63,371 nucleotides of DNA from Clostridia bacterium (GCA_017471945.1 JAFURH010000039.1:1-63371), one strand, 5' to 3'. Shown: positions 50,853 through 58,914, counted from the stretch's first letter. Made by a program: numbers and translations. Notes: a model not told the origin generated them from the letters alone.

Positions 50853-51872
50853 ATGGCAAACGTAAAAGTTGCAATCAATGGTTTCGGCCGTATCGGTCGT
50901 CTCGCATTCAGACAGATGTTCGGCGCAGAAGGCTACGAAATCGTTGCGATCAACGACCTCACCAGCCCCTCGATGCTCGCGCACCTTTTGAAGTACGACT
51001 CCGCGCAGGGTAGATACGAACACGCGGACACCGTTTCCGCTGACGACGAAGCGGGTACGATCACCGTATGCGGTAAGACGATCAGAATCTATGCGGAAAA
51101 AGACGCTGCAAACTGCCCTTGGGCGGCGAACAACGTTGACGTAGTTCTCGAATGTACGGGCTTCTACACCTCGAAAGCGAAGAGCGAAGCGCACATCAAA
51201 GCAGGCGCGAAGAAAGTCGTTATCTCCGCTCCCGCAGGTAACGACCTTAAAACCATCGTTTACAGCGTAAACGAAAAGACTTTGACGAAAGACGATCAGA
51301 TCATTTCGGCTGCTTCCTGCACCACCAACTGTCTTGCGCCTATGGCGAACACGCTCAACAAGCTCGCGGCGATCAAGAAGGGGTATATGACCACGATCCA
51401 CGCGTACACGGGCGACCAGATGGTTCTCGACGGACCTCATAGAAAGGGCGACCTTCGTCGTGCAAGAGCGGCGGCTGTGAACATCGTTCCCAACTCCACG
51501 GGTGCGGCTAAAGCGATCGGGCTCGTTATTCCCGAACTCAACGGCGTACTCGACGGTTGCGCACAGCGCGTTCCCGTTCCCACCGGTTCGCTTACCCAGC
51601 TCATCGCGATCTGCGACGGCGACATCACGGCGGCTGACGTAAACGGCGCTATGAAGGCGGCGGCTTCCGCTTCCTTCGGCTACACCGAGGAAGAAATCGT
51701 TTCGTCCGACATTATCGGTATCCGTTACGGTTCGCTCTTCGACGCTACGCAGACGAAGTGTATGCCTATGGGCGACGGCACGACGCTTGTGAAAGTGGTT
51801 TCTTGGTACGACAACGAAAACTCCTACACGAGCCAGATGGTCAGAACGATCAAATACTTCGCAGAGCTTTAA
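50853..51872 (+). CDS. gapA: glyceraldehyde-3-phosphate dehydrogenase, type I
   Basis: 339 residues from the ATG at 50853, after TTTGGAGG; the open frame extends upstream but is leader. NAD-binding [15 protein letters not shown] (about 8-22), catalytic [17 protein letters not shown] with Cys near residue 154, [27 protein letters not shown], and [15 protein letters not shown] at the end. It converts glyceraldehyde-3-phosphate to 1,3-bisphosphoglycerate in glycolysis. Stands alone with its own promoter and terminator, unlike the gap-pgk operons of many firmicutes. Confidence 0.97.
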   Translation: MANVKVAINGFGRIGRLAFRQMFGAEGYEIVAINDLTSPSMLAHLLKYDSAQGRYEHADTVSADDEAGTITVCGKTIRIYAEKDAANCPWAANNVDVVLECTGFYTSKAKSEAHIKAGAKKVVISAPAGNDLKTIVYSVNEKTLTKDDQIISAASCTTNCLAPMANTLNKLAAIKKGYMTTIHAYTGDQMVLDGPHRKGDLRRARAAAVNIVPNSTGAAKAIGLVIPELNGVLDGCAQRVPVPTGSLTQLIAICDGDITAADVNGAMKAAASASFGYTEEEIVSSDIIGIRYGSLFDATQTKCMPMGDGTTLVKVVSWYDNENSYTSQMVRTIKYFAEL

Positions 51873-51892
51873 TCGCTTCGAAAAAAGCAAAC

Positions 51893-51924
51893 GAAAAACC
51901 TCCGAAAATTCGGAGGTTTTTTTG
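51893..51924 (+). terminator. gapA terminator
   Basis: AAAAACCTCCGAA pairs with TTCGGAGGTTTTT, followed by TT; strong. Confidence 0.92.
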
Positions 51925-51935
51925 CGCTTAGTTAA

Positions 51936-52208
51936 GGAATAAGGGTCGAGGGGCGTTGCCCCCACGTTGGGAAGTCCAGAAACTCAGTTTCTGGCGGGTG
52001 TGGGCAGAGCCCACGAACACGGACTCAATAAAGCAAAACGCAGTTTTGCGCCTTTCGCCGTAAGGCGATCACGCGGCAAAGCCGCGGAGACGAAAAGCTT
52101 GCGCTTTTCTTTTATGAGTCCTGTTAAGAAGGGGCGCTGCCCCTTCCAACCCTGCAAGGAACTAAGTTCCTTGACTTCTAAACGGGCTTCCAAACCGACA
52201 AAGGGTAG
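51936..52208. repeat. hairpin-array element (family 1), copy M, composite
   Basis: CCAGAAACT-CA-GTTTCTGG and GTGGGC-AGA-GCCCAC reversed, reversed core (GCAAAAC-GCA-GTTTTGC, CGCC-GTAA-GGCG, CGCGGC-AAA-GCCGCG, AAAAGC-TTGC-GCTTTT), then forward right arm (AGGGGC-GCT-GCCCCT, AAGGAACT-AA-GTTCCTT). Between convergent gapA and yugP. Confidence 0.92.
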
Positions 52209-52218
52209 GGGACGGGGG

Positions 52219-52953
52219 TTAATCTCGTCTGCGCCTGCCGAACATTGCAAGCACCCAGATAAGGAAACGAAGGAAATAAACCAGCGAGGTCGCAAGCGCC
52301 GCTACGTAGGTGAGCGCCGCCGCGCGCAAGACCTTTTCCGCGCCGTGAATTTCGTCGTCGGCTAATACGTTTTCTTCTAAAAGCATCTGCTTTGCCCGAC
52401 GGCTCGCGTCGAGCTCTACGGGCAGGGTCACGAGCATAAACAGCGTGGACGCGCCGTATAACGCCACGCCGACCATCGCGACCCAAAACCCGACGTCCGC
52501 GTTCGCGTTTACGAGGAAAAGATCGAGCAACACGCCCAAAAGCACGAGCGGGAGCGCAAGGCGTGAGCCGAAGTTGGCAACGGGCACGAGCGCCGCGCGG
52601 AGTTTATAGGGCAAATAGCCCTTTTTCTTTTGCATTACGTGCCCGATCTCGTGCGCCGCCACGGCAACCGCCGCGATCGAGCTTTCCCCGTACACGCTTT
52701 CCGAAAGGTTCACGAGCTCTTTTCGGGGGTTATAGTGGTCGGTGAGCTTGCCGCGGACTCGTTCTACGGAAACGTCGTGAACGCCGCCGCGCTTTAAAAG
52801 TCGGACCGCCGTATCGTAGCCCGTCAAGCGGGAACGGTTTGACACTTCGCCGAACGCCGCGTAGGACGAGTGGACTTTTCGGCTTGCATACGCCGAGAAC
52901 ACGGCGCAAACGCCGAGGATCAATAGAAAAATAATATACGTTCTGAAATCCAT
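52219..52953 (-). CDS. zinc metallopeptidase, YugP family
   Basis: 244 residues. One N-terminal helix (about 4-24), then the metallopeptidase part with AVAAHEIGHVMQKKKGYLPYKLR (HEIGH zinc motif near residues 101-105), and three further helices (about 118-140, 150-178, 220-238). VTLPVELDASRRAKQML (about 176-192) is the family motif. A membrane-bound neutral zinc peptidase of unknown substrate. The AGGAG site is adequate. Flanked on both sides by hairpin-array copies. Confidence 0.88.
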   Translation of the reverse strand: MDFRTYIIFLLILGVCAVFSAYASRKVHSSYAAFGEVSNRSRLTGYDTAVRLLKRGGVHDVSVERVRGKLTDHYNPRKELVNLSESVYGESSIAAVAVAAHEIGHVMQKKKGYLPYKLRAALVPVANFGSRLALPLVLLGVLLDLFLVNANADVGFWVAMVGVALYGASTLFMLVTLPVELDASRRAKQMLLEENVLADDEIHGAEKVLRAAALTYVAALATSLVYFLRFLIWVLAMFGRRRRD

Positions 52954-52982
52954 AATTTTCTCCTTTTTATTATGTAGTAGAG

Positions 52983-53268
52983 TATAGGGTTAAAGGGCGT
53001 TGCCCCTACGGTGGGAAGTCCAGAAACTCAGTTTCTGGCGGGTGTGGGCAGAGCCCACGAACACGGACTCAATAAAGCAAAACGCAGTTTTGCGCCTTTC
53101 GCCGTGAGGCGAATTTGCGGCAAAGCCGCGGAGACGAAAAGCTTGCGCTTTTCTTTTATGGGTACTTGTTCCGCCTAACGGCGGCTCTTGACAGAGGGTC
53201 GTAAAGGCTCTGCCCCTGCACCCCGCGAGGGGATTATCCCCTCGACCTTTACTGAGGGTCAAAACTTC
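52983..53268 (-). repeat. hairpin-array element (family 1), copy N, reversed
   Basis: Reversed order as in copy C: CCAGAAACT-CA-GTTTCTGG, GTGGGC-AGA-GCCCAC, GCAAAAC-GCA-GTTTTGC, CGCC-GTGA-GGCG, TGCGGC-AAA-GCCGCG, AAAAGC-TTGC-GCTTTT, CCGCC-TAA-GGCGG. After GTAAAGGCTCTGCC the sequence switches to a right-arm linker (CTGCACCCCGCG), then GAGGGG-ATTAT-CCCCTC. Confidence 0.92.
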
Positions 53269-53284
53269 CCCACGGGTGGGGGAT

Positions 53285-54088
53285 TTACAGATCGATCGCG
53301 AACGGGTAGAGGGTGGATTTGGACACGCCGCGGTCTTTCGCGGCTTTTTTGAGCGCCTCCTTTTTATCGAATCCCTCGTCCATATATTTTTTGATATGCT
53401 CGCGTTCAGATAACTCGTTCAACGGGTTTTCCTTTTGCTTCGCTCCTTCGACGACGAGTACGAACTCCCCACGCGGCTCGCTCGGAAAGCCTTCCGATAA
53501 AAGGAAGGGGATACTCTCCTCGTGTAGCTTGGTGATCTCGCGCACGGCGACTGCCCGCCGATCTCCGAACACCTCGAACATCGCCTTTACGTCCTTGTTT
53601 ACGTCCTGCGGGGCGGAATGGAATAAAAGGGTCAAATCGAGGTCTTTATACTTTTCCAAAACGGCTTTTTTCTCGCCCGCCTTGTCGGGCAAAAAACCGA
53701 TAAACGCGAATTTATCCGCAGGGAGAGCCGACAAAACGAGCGCCGCCACGAACGCGCTCGCGCCCGGGATAAGGGTGTACTCTTCTCCTGCTTCCCGTAA
53801 AATTTTGCAGACGATATTGCCGGGGTCGGACACGACGGGCGTACCCGCGTCGGACACCACCGCCACGGATTTTCCTTCCCGCGAAAGCTCCAAAATCTTG
53901 TTCGCCGCTTCCGTTTCGTTGAATTTATGACAGGAATACAGCGGCTTTTTGATTTCGTACGCGTTCAAAAGTTTAAGCGTATGCCGCGTGTCCTCGCAAA
54001 AGATCACGTCCGCTTCTTTGAGCGTTTCCAAAGCGCGAAGGGTGATATCCTTTAAGTTTCCGATCGGCGTTGCTACGAAGCTGACCAT
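53285..54088 (-). CDS. rsmI: 16S rRNA (cytidine-1402-2'-O)-methyltransferase RsmI
   Basis: 267 residues. Tetrapyrrole-methylase fold: VATPIGNLKDITLRALETLKEADVIFCEDTRHTLKLL (residues 4-40), VVSDAGTPVVSDPGNIVCKIL (about 77-97), LIPGASAFVAALVLSALP. It 2'-O-methylates C1402 in the 16S decoding centre. AAGGAG precedes the ATG. It follows the tRNA/rRNA-type methyltransferase gene by 61 nt, and the parS-like site lies in that gap. In Bacillus the yabB-yabC order near the origin matches. Confidence 0.94.
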   Translation of the reverse strand: MVSFVATPIGNLKDITLRALETLKEADVIFCEDTRHTLKLLNAYEIKKPLYSCHKFNETEAANKILELSREGKSVAVVSDAGTPVVSDPGNIVCKILREAGEEYTLIPGASAFVAALVLSALPADKFAFIGFLPDKAGEKKAVLEKYKDLDLTLLFHSAPQDVNKDVKAMFEVFGDRRAVAVREITKLHEESIPFLLSEGFPSEPRGEFVLVVEGAKQKENPLNELSEREHIKKYMDEGFDKKEALKKAAKDRGVSKSTLYPFAIDL

Positions 54089-54103
54089 TTTTTTCTCCTT
54101 TAA

Positions 54104-54119
54104 TGTTTCACGGGAAACA
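54104..54119. promoter_or_regulatory. parS-like centromere site
   Basis: TGTTTCACGGGAAACA matches the ParB target TGTTTCACGTGAAACA at 15 of 16 positions. It lies in the trmN6-rsmI intergenic gap. Confidence 0.8.
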
Positions 54120-54149
54120 TTATTCGTTTTTTTGAAGGGTTGACGGGGG

Positions 54150-54836
54150 TTAATTGACGAGCGTCGGCAAAAGGGCGGTGGCGGGTTTGCCGCCTTTGAC
54201 GGCTTCGAGCAAGACCAAATAGGGTTTTGCGCCTTGCTTGCCTGCGACGAACTGAATTTTTTTTACTTCGAGGTTAAATTCTTTTAAAGTATAGCAGATC
54301 TCCGCAAGTCTGTCGGCGCGGTGCACCATATCCAGCCTACCGCCGAATTTAAGCGCGCGGGCGGCGGCGGAAGCGACTTCCCGCAGGGTAAGCGTAAGCT
54401 CTTTTCTACACACCGCTTTTTCAAAGGACTCGTTTTCCAGCCCGCCCCGCTCGTACGGGGGATTGCAAAGGATCAAGGAAAAATACTCGTGGTATTGCTT
54501 GGGGATTTCCTGCAAACGGGAGTTTTCGAAGTGGAAATTATCGAACCCGTTGAGCGCCGCCGTCTTTTTCGACAGCTCTATAAGGGGCGCTTGCATTTCG
54601 AAAAGGGTGAAGGGCGCGTTGTTAAGGAGCGCGCGGTTTAAGGCGAAAAAATGAAACCCTACGACTCCGCTTCCCGCGCAAAAGTCCGCGATCTTATCCC
54701 CCTTTTTCGCCGTCGCAAAGCGGGAGAGTAAAACGGAATCGGAAGTAAAGCGATACAGGCGCGTGTCCTGCACGATTTTAAGCCCGTCTATCATCATATC
54801 CTCCGCGACCTCCGTCGCGCCGAGCGTGATTTCCAT
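54150..54836 (-). CDS. TrmN6/YabB-type adenine-N6 methyltransferase
   Basis: 228 residues. SAM-binding DFCAGSGVVGFHFFALN (about 51-67) and the N6-adenine methyltransferase motif LILCNPPYERGG (about 117-128). The short size and the MMIDGLKIVQDTRLYRFTSDSVLLSRFA N-terminus match the YabB family (tRNA1-Val adenine37 methyltransferase in Escherichia coli). The exact tRNA target in firmicutes is inferred. First gene of an operon with rsmI. Confidence 0.88.
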   Translation of the reverse strand: MEITLGATEVAEDMMIDGLKIVQDTRLYRFTSDSVLLSRFATAKKGDKIADFCAGSGVVGFHFFALNRALLNNAPFTLFEMQAPLIELSKKTAALNGFDNFHFENSRLQEIPKQYHEYFSLILCNPPYERGGLENESFEKAVCRKELTLTLREVASAAARALKFGGRLDMVHRADRLAEICYTLKEFNLEVKKIQFVAGKQGAKPYLVLLEAVKGGKPATALLPTLVN

Positions 54837-54863
54837 TTTTTACCTCGCGTAAGCTTTTCTATT

Positions 54864-54892
54864 AGTATAGCAATTACGCGCGGATTTGTCAA
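54864..54892 (-). promoter_or_regulatory. trmN6-rsmI promoter
   Basis: Minus-strand TTGACA (54887-54892), 17 bp, TATACT (54864-54869). Confidence 0.8.
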
Positions 54893-54954
54893 TAAGATTT
54901 TTCCGTTTGCGCCCGTTTGCGAATAGTTTTTCTCCGTTTTCGCATACTTTTTCC

Positions 54955-56472
54955 GTGAACAGTTTATCCCTTTCCTTAGAGAAAAATTTATCCGAGCTTA
55001 AAAAGCTCCTTCCTTCCGAGGATATTTTTCATTACGTATTCCAAACGGAGGACGGCGTTTCTTGCGCTCTTTTATATGCCGACGGCATCGTAAATAAGCA
55101 GCTTTTGGGCGATCTCGTAGCCCGCCCGCTCTCGCGGCTGAACCTGAAAAGAGAACTCGACGAATTGCCCGAAAAACCGCAAAAGGACGGGGGCAGGGTT
55201 GAGGTGAAGCTGCAAATTATTCGCCGCGCGACCCTTTTCCCCGAACTCAAAGAAAAGCGGGAATTTCAAGACGCGGTAAAAGAAGTCCTCGACGGGAATA
55301 TCGCGCTTTTGATCGACGGTATCTCCGTGATCTTGATCGTCGGCGCGAAGTTTTTGCCCGTTCGAACGGTGATGGAGCCGCCCACGGACGTCGCGGTGAA
55401 AGGGCCGAGAGAGGGGTTTATCGAGGATATCAAGGTGAATATGGCGCTCGTGCGCAAACGCTTGAAAACGCCCGATTTAAGGTTTGAAACGGTGAAGATC
55501 GGCAAGCGCACGGACTCGTCGGTGGCGATTTGCTATCTCGACGGAATTTCCAACGCGAGCGTGAAGGACGAGGTAAAAGAAAAGCTCAAAGAGATCGAGG
55601 TGGATTGTATTCTGGATTCCTCGTATATCGCGGCGTTGATCGCGCCGCATAAACATTCCATCTTTAAACAGGTCGGCACGACGGAAAAGCCTGACGTTTT
55701 CGCGGGAAAGATCGCGGAAGGGCGGGTGGGTATACTCGTGGACGGTTCGCCGATCGCGCTCACCGTGCCGTTCGTATTGACGGAAGATTTTCAAAGCAGC
55801 GAGGATTATTTCGTGTCGCCGTTTATGGCGACGATCTTCCGCGCCATTCGATTTATCGCGCTCGTGATCGCCATTCTGCTTCCCGCCTTTTACGTTTCCG
55901 CACAGCTTTTCAAAATGCAGCTTGCCCCGATCGGGCTGATGCTTACGATTTTGTCGGGGGTCAAGGAGTTGCCCTTATCGCCGAGTCTGGAATTGATGGT
56001 CGTCCTGCTCCTTTTGGAGATCTTGAAAGAGGCGAGTATCCGAATGCCAAAATACGTGGGAATGTCGCTTTCCGTCGTCGGCGCGCTGGTGCTCGGCGAA
56101 ACGGCGGTGAACGCGGGGTTCTTATCCACGCCTACGATCATCGTCGTGGCGTTTTCCGGGATCTGCTTATACACCGTGCCCAACTTCGTGGAAACGGGGA
56201 GTATCCTACGCTGGATATTCCTGATCGTCGCGGGGAGTATCGGACCGTTCGGGGTAGTACTTGCGCTCGCGTTCGTGTTATATTATCTGCTTGCCACCGA
56301 CGCCTTTCACGCGCCCCTGCTTGCGCCTTTTTGCCCGTTCACCCCGCGGGATATGCGGGACGCGATCGCGAAATACAATATGCAGAGCCTAAGTAAACGC
56401 CCGAGCGTGTTCGGCTCGCAAAATAAAACGCGTATGCGGTTTGATGGAAAGAAAATCAAAAAGGAGAACTGA
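54955..56472 (+). CDS. spore germination protein, GerA family (A subunit)
   Basis: 505 residues from a GTG at 54955, chosen because GerA proteins begin shortly before the LEKNLSELKKLL helix; no good ribosome site is visible, so the start is uncertain. The N-terminal soluble domain (about 1-250) is followed by a membrane domain with five to six helices (about 270-455): PPTDVAVKGPREGFIEDIKVNMALVRKRLKTPDL, GRVGILVDGSPIALTVPFVLTEDFQSSEDY, ILLPAFYVSAQLF. A subunit of the nutrient-receptor complex in the spore inner membrane. A 20-bp repeat near residue 80 reads KDGGRVEVK. Confidence 0.92.
   Translation: MNSLSLSLEKNLSELKKLLPSEDIFHYVFQTEDGVSCALLYADGIVNKQLLGDLVARPLSRLNLKRELDELPEKPQKDGGRVEVKLQIIRRATLFPELKEKREFQDAVKEVLDGNIALLIDGISVILIVGAKFLPVRTVMEPPTDVAVKGPREGFIEDIKVNMALVRKRLKTPDLRFETVKIGKRTDSSVAICYLDGISNASVKDEVKEKLKEIEVDCILDSSYIAALIAPHKHSIFKQVGTTEKPDVFAGKIAEGRVGILVDGSPIALTVPFVLTEDFQSSEDYFVSPFMATIFRAIRFIALVIAILLPAFYVSAQLFKMQLAPIGLMLTILSGVKELPLSPSLELMVVLLLLEILKEASIRMPKYVGMSLSVVGALVLGETAVNAGFLSTPTIIVVAFSGICLYTVPNFVETGSILRWIFLIVAGSIGPFGVVLALAFVLYYLLATDAFHAPLLAPFCPFTPRDMRDAIAKYNMQSLSKRPSVFGSQNKTRMRFDGKKIKKEN
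55186..55209 (+). repeat. 20-bp interspersed repeat, copy 4 (within gerA)
   Basis: GGGGGCAGGGTTGAGGTGAA; two transitions relative to the other copies. Read as D-G-G-R-V-E-V-K, in a variable loop of GerA. Confidence 0.8.
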
Positions 56473-56474
56473 TT

Positions 56475-57674
56475 TTGATAAAAGCCCTTCGCGCCGTGTT
56501 TGCCCGCGGTGCAACCGATAAAAATTCCGAACTCACCTTCCGAAAGGGCGCGCCCGCGGCAAAGCCACAGGTGAATTGCCGTCAGCTTTGCTTTTTCGCG
56601 GCGTTTTTTCTGCCCGTTTCCAAGCTTTTGGAAGCGCCGTCCCTGCTCGCCCGTTACGCCGCGGGGGATCTGCTCGTGCCTGCGTTGATGCAGTATCTTT
56701 TGCAGACGCTCGCGCTCGCCTTGCTTTTGTTCGTGCTGTCGAGGCTGGATAAACCGCTTTTGCAGGCGATCGCCGATCGTTTCGGACAATGGACGGCGAA
56801 AATTATTTGCTTTTTATACGCGGCGTATTTTCTTTTTTCCGCGCTGTTGCCCCTTTTGGATTTGGAAAAATTCGTGTACGCGGCGTTCTACGACACCGCG
56901 CCGACGAGCTTCACTTTTGCGCCTTTTTTCCTGCTCAGCGCGTATTTTTGCGTGAAGGGACTGAAAGCGCTTGCAAGAAGCGCCGACCTCAGTCTGTTTT
57001 TATTCCTGTTTCCCTTTATCGCGCTGATGGCGATGAGCGTAGGGCAAACGGATTTTACCGCCGTTTTACCCGTGTTCGGCGAGCCGTTCAAAGGGGTGCT
57101 GAAAGGCTTTTCGGCCACCGCGCCGCACTTTGCCGACGTCGCGTTGTTTCTGCCGCTGTTTTGCGGGTATCGATATAAAAAAGGGGACGGGAAAAAGATC
57201 GTCGCTTCCTACTGGGCGGGCGCGGCGTTCGTGCTTTTTTTCCTCGTCGTGTTTTTGGGCCTTTTCACCACTCTCGCCCCGCGCGAACACTACGCGTTTA
57301 TCAAGGTCGCGCAGTACTTCCCCGCGCTCGGTACGGTCGGTCGCCTCGATCTGTTGTTTTCCTATTTCCTCACGGTGATCTTGTTTTTCTACGGCTGTTT
57401 GCCCGTGCTCTATACCGTGGAGTTTTTTTCGGCGGGGATAAATTCGGATAAACGGGTTTTGCCGTCCGCCGTCTTAAATCTTGCGCTTCTCGTTTTCGTG
57501 TTTTATTTCAATCAGCGCTATAACGCGGTCTATAAAATTTTCGAGAACGCGTACCCCGTGTTTTGGGCGTTCTCGGTCGTGATCCCGATCCTTTCGCTTT
57601 TCTTGTTGCTCAAAAAGCCGAAAATGAAAAAAGACGGGGGCAGGGTCGAGACGAAGGAGGCGAAAGATGCATAA
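56475..57674 (+). CDS. spore germination protein, GerB family (B subunit)
   Basis: 399 residues, starting at a TTG (56475) 6 nt after AAGGAGAA. About ten membrane helices of the APC-superfamily endospore GerB type: QLCFFAAFFLPVSKLLEAPSLLARYAAGDLLVPAL (about 38-72), then FPFIALMAMSVGQTDFTAVLPVFGEPFKGVLKG (about 178-210). Likely recognises the germinant with the A subunit. Basic, polar C-terminus KPKMKKDGGRVETKEAKDA, which is the 20-bp repeat in frame. It begins 3 nt after gerA and overlaps gerC by 8 nt. Confidence 0.88.
   Translation: MIKALRAVFARGATDKNSELTFRKGAPAAKPQVNCRQLCFFAAFFLPVSKLLEAPSLLARYAAGDLLVPALMQYLLQTLALALLLFVLSRLDKPLLQAIADRFGQWTAKIICFLYAAYFLFSALLPLLDLEKFVYAAFYDTAPTSFTFAPFFLLSAYFCVKGLKALARSADLSLFLFLFPFIALMAMSVGQTDFTAVLPVFGEPFKGVLKGFSATAPHFADVALFLPLFCGYRYKKGDGKKIVASYWAGAAFVLFFLVVFLGLFTTLAPREHYAFIKVAQYFPALGTVGRLDLLFSYFLTVILFFYGCLPVLYTVEFFSAGINSDKRVLPSAVLNLALLVFVFYFNQRYNAVYKIFENAYPVFWAFSVVIPILSLFLLLKKPKMKKDGGRVETKEAKDA
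57633..57656 (+). repeat. 20-bp interspersed repeat, copy 5 (gerB 3' end)
   Basis: GGGGGCAGGGTCGAGACGAA, read as D-G-G-R-V-E-T-K at the gerB C-terminus, immediately before the GGAGG site of gerC. Confidence 0.85.
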
Positions 57675-58914
57675 TCGGAATGCGGTACGCTATTATATTC
57701 TCCTATTCGCTTTGTTTTTCGTGATGTTTATTTCCAACGATTTCGGGTTGATCGACGTCGAAAAAACGGCGATCGTGATGGCGGTGGGGATCGATCGGGA
57801 AGAGGATACCTTTATCGTCACCTCCCAAATCGCCTTGCCCGCGGAAAGCGGACAGGGCGCGTCCAAAACCACGCAGATGGTCAGTCGCGGCAAGACGGTC
57901 GCGGAGGCGTTCGAGGAGATCAACGACAAAACGGGCTGGTATCCCAAGCTCGTGTTCTGCAAGCTGATTTTACTCGGCGAAAACGCCGTCAAAGAGAACG
58001 TGTTCGACGCGTTGGATTTTTTCCTCCGCGACGAGTACGTTTCCGAAGATTGTCTGCTCGCCGTCTGCGATGGGATCTCAAAAGATTTCTTAAACGTAAA
58101 GACCCCGACGAACGGGGTGAGTTCGGTCGCGATACAAACTATTTTATCCGCACACGCCGAACGGGTGGGCGCGGTGATGCCGAACACCTTGCGCGAGTTT
58201 TCCGCGTCCTCTTTTGGAGACAGCAAAAGCGGATATTTGCCCGTCGTGAAGATAGAAACGCCGCAAGAGAGTATCGGCGGGGAAACGGGCGAACCTCAGG
58301 ATCCTTCGGGCGGGGAAGATCAATCGGGCGGCTCGGGAGGTTCGGGTAGCTCCGGGGGCTCGACGGGCGGCTCGGGCAGTACGGGAACGCAACCCACGGA
58401 AAGCGAAAAGGTGTTTGTCGTGAGCGAAACGGCGACGTTTCGGGAAGGGAAACAGGTCGGTTTGCTCTCCAAGGAAGAAACCTTCGCGTTCGGCGCGATG
58501 AAAAGCGATTTAAAGCTCGCGCCGTATACCGTAGAAACGGACGGGGAAGCGTATACGCTCACGATCAAGCACAACGCGCCCGAGGTGAAGCTCAGTATCA
58601 CGGACGAGGGCGTGGCGCGGCTGAAAGTGTCCGTGTCCTTGACCGCGGGGATCGCGGACTTTTCCAAGGCAAAAGACGAAAATCAGATCCGCGACGTAGG
58701 CGCAGTGCCGAAAAAGGTGCTTGAAGGCGCGGGGAAAAAGCTCAAAGGCGAGATCGAAGCGACAATCAAAGCGGCAAACGCGGCGAATTGCGATCTTTTG
58801 GGCGTGACGGATATGCTGAAAAAATACGAGAACAAATATTACGACGCGTTCAAAAAAGATATCCTTTCCCGACTTTCGGTGTCGGTGAAGGTGAAATTTA
58901 AAAGTATCCGATAA
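57667..58914 (+). CDS. spore germination protein, GerC family, without lipobox
   Basis: 415 residues, ATG 9 nt after GGAGG. GerC domains are visible: IDVEKTAIVMAVGIDREEDTFIVTSQIALP (about 30-60), GKTVAEAFEEINDKTGWYPKLVFCKLILLGE (about 77-107), and the C-terminal VSLTAGIADFSKAKD... KLKGEIEATIKAANAANCDLLGVTDML. GerC proteins are normally lipoproteins with a Cys after the signal; here the N-terminal helix (YYILLFALFFVMFISNDFGLIDV) has no Cys. A Gly/Ser linker (about residues 205-242, SGGSGGSGSSGGSTGGSGS) is inserted between the two domains. Confidence 0.88.
   Translation: MHNRNAVRYYILLFALFFVMFISNDFGLIDVEKTAIVMAVGIDREEDTFIVTSQIALPAESGQGASKTTQMVSRGKTVAEAFEEINDKTGWYPKLVFCKLILLGENAVKENVFDALDFFLRDEYVSEDCLLAVCDGISKDFLNVKTPTNGVSSVAIQTILSAHAERVGAVMPNTLREFSASSFGDSKSGYLPVVKIETPQESIGGETGEPQDPSGGEDQSGGSGGSGSSGGSTGGSGSTGTQPTESEKVFVVSETATFREGKQVGLLSKEETFAFGAMKSDLKLAPYTVETDGEAYTLTIKHNAPEVKLSITDEGVARLKVSVSLTAGIADFSKAKDENQIRDVGAVPKKVLEGAGKKLKGEIEATIKAANAANCDLLGVTDMLKKYENKYYDAFKKDILSRLSVSVKVKFKSIR

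Noticed and set aside
52381-52440. Sixth copy of the 20-bp repeat (GGGCAGGGTCACGAGCAT)
   Set aside because: It encodes the conserved YugP motif VTLPVE and matches only part of the repeat.
17413-53262. Many medium-length open frames inside the arrays with shared peptides such as DNPLADCKGRAFTTLCQEPPLGG
   Set aside because: They recur only because the same DNA repeat is read in the same frame. They lack ribosome sites and change frame between copies, so they are not genes.
10471-53268. CRISPR arrays
   Set aside because: The repeats are multi-kilobase apart, contain no unique regularly sized spacers, and no cas genes are present.
10471-53268. Insertion sequences or MITEs with terminal inverted repeats
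   Set aside because: No constant terminal inverted repeat or target-site duplication could be seen at the ends, and ends vary between copies. A recombinase-mobilised element is not excluded.
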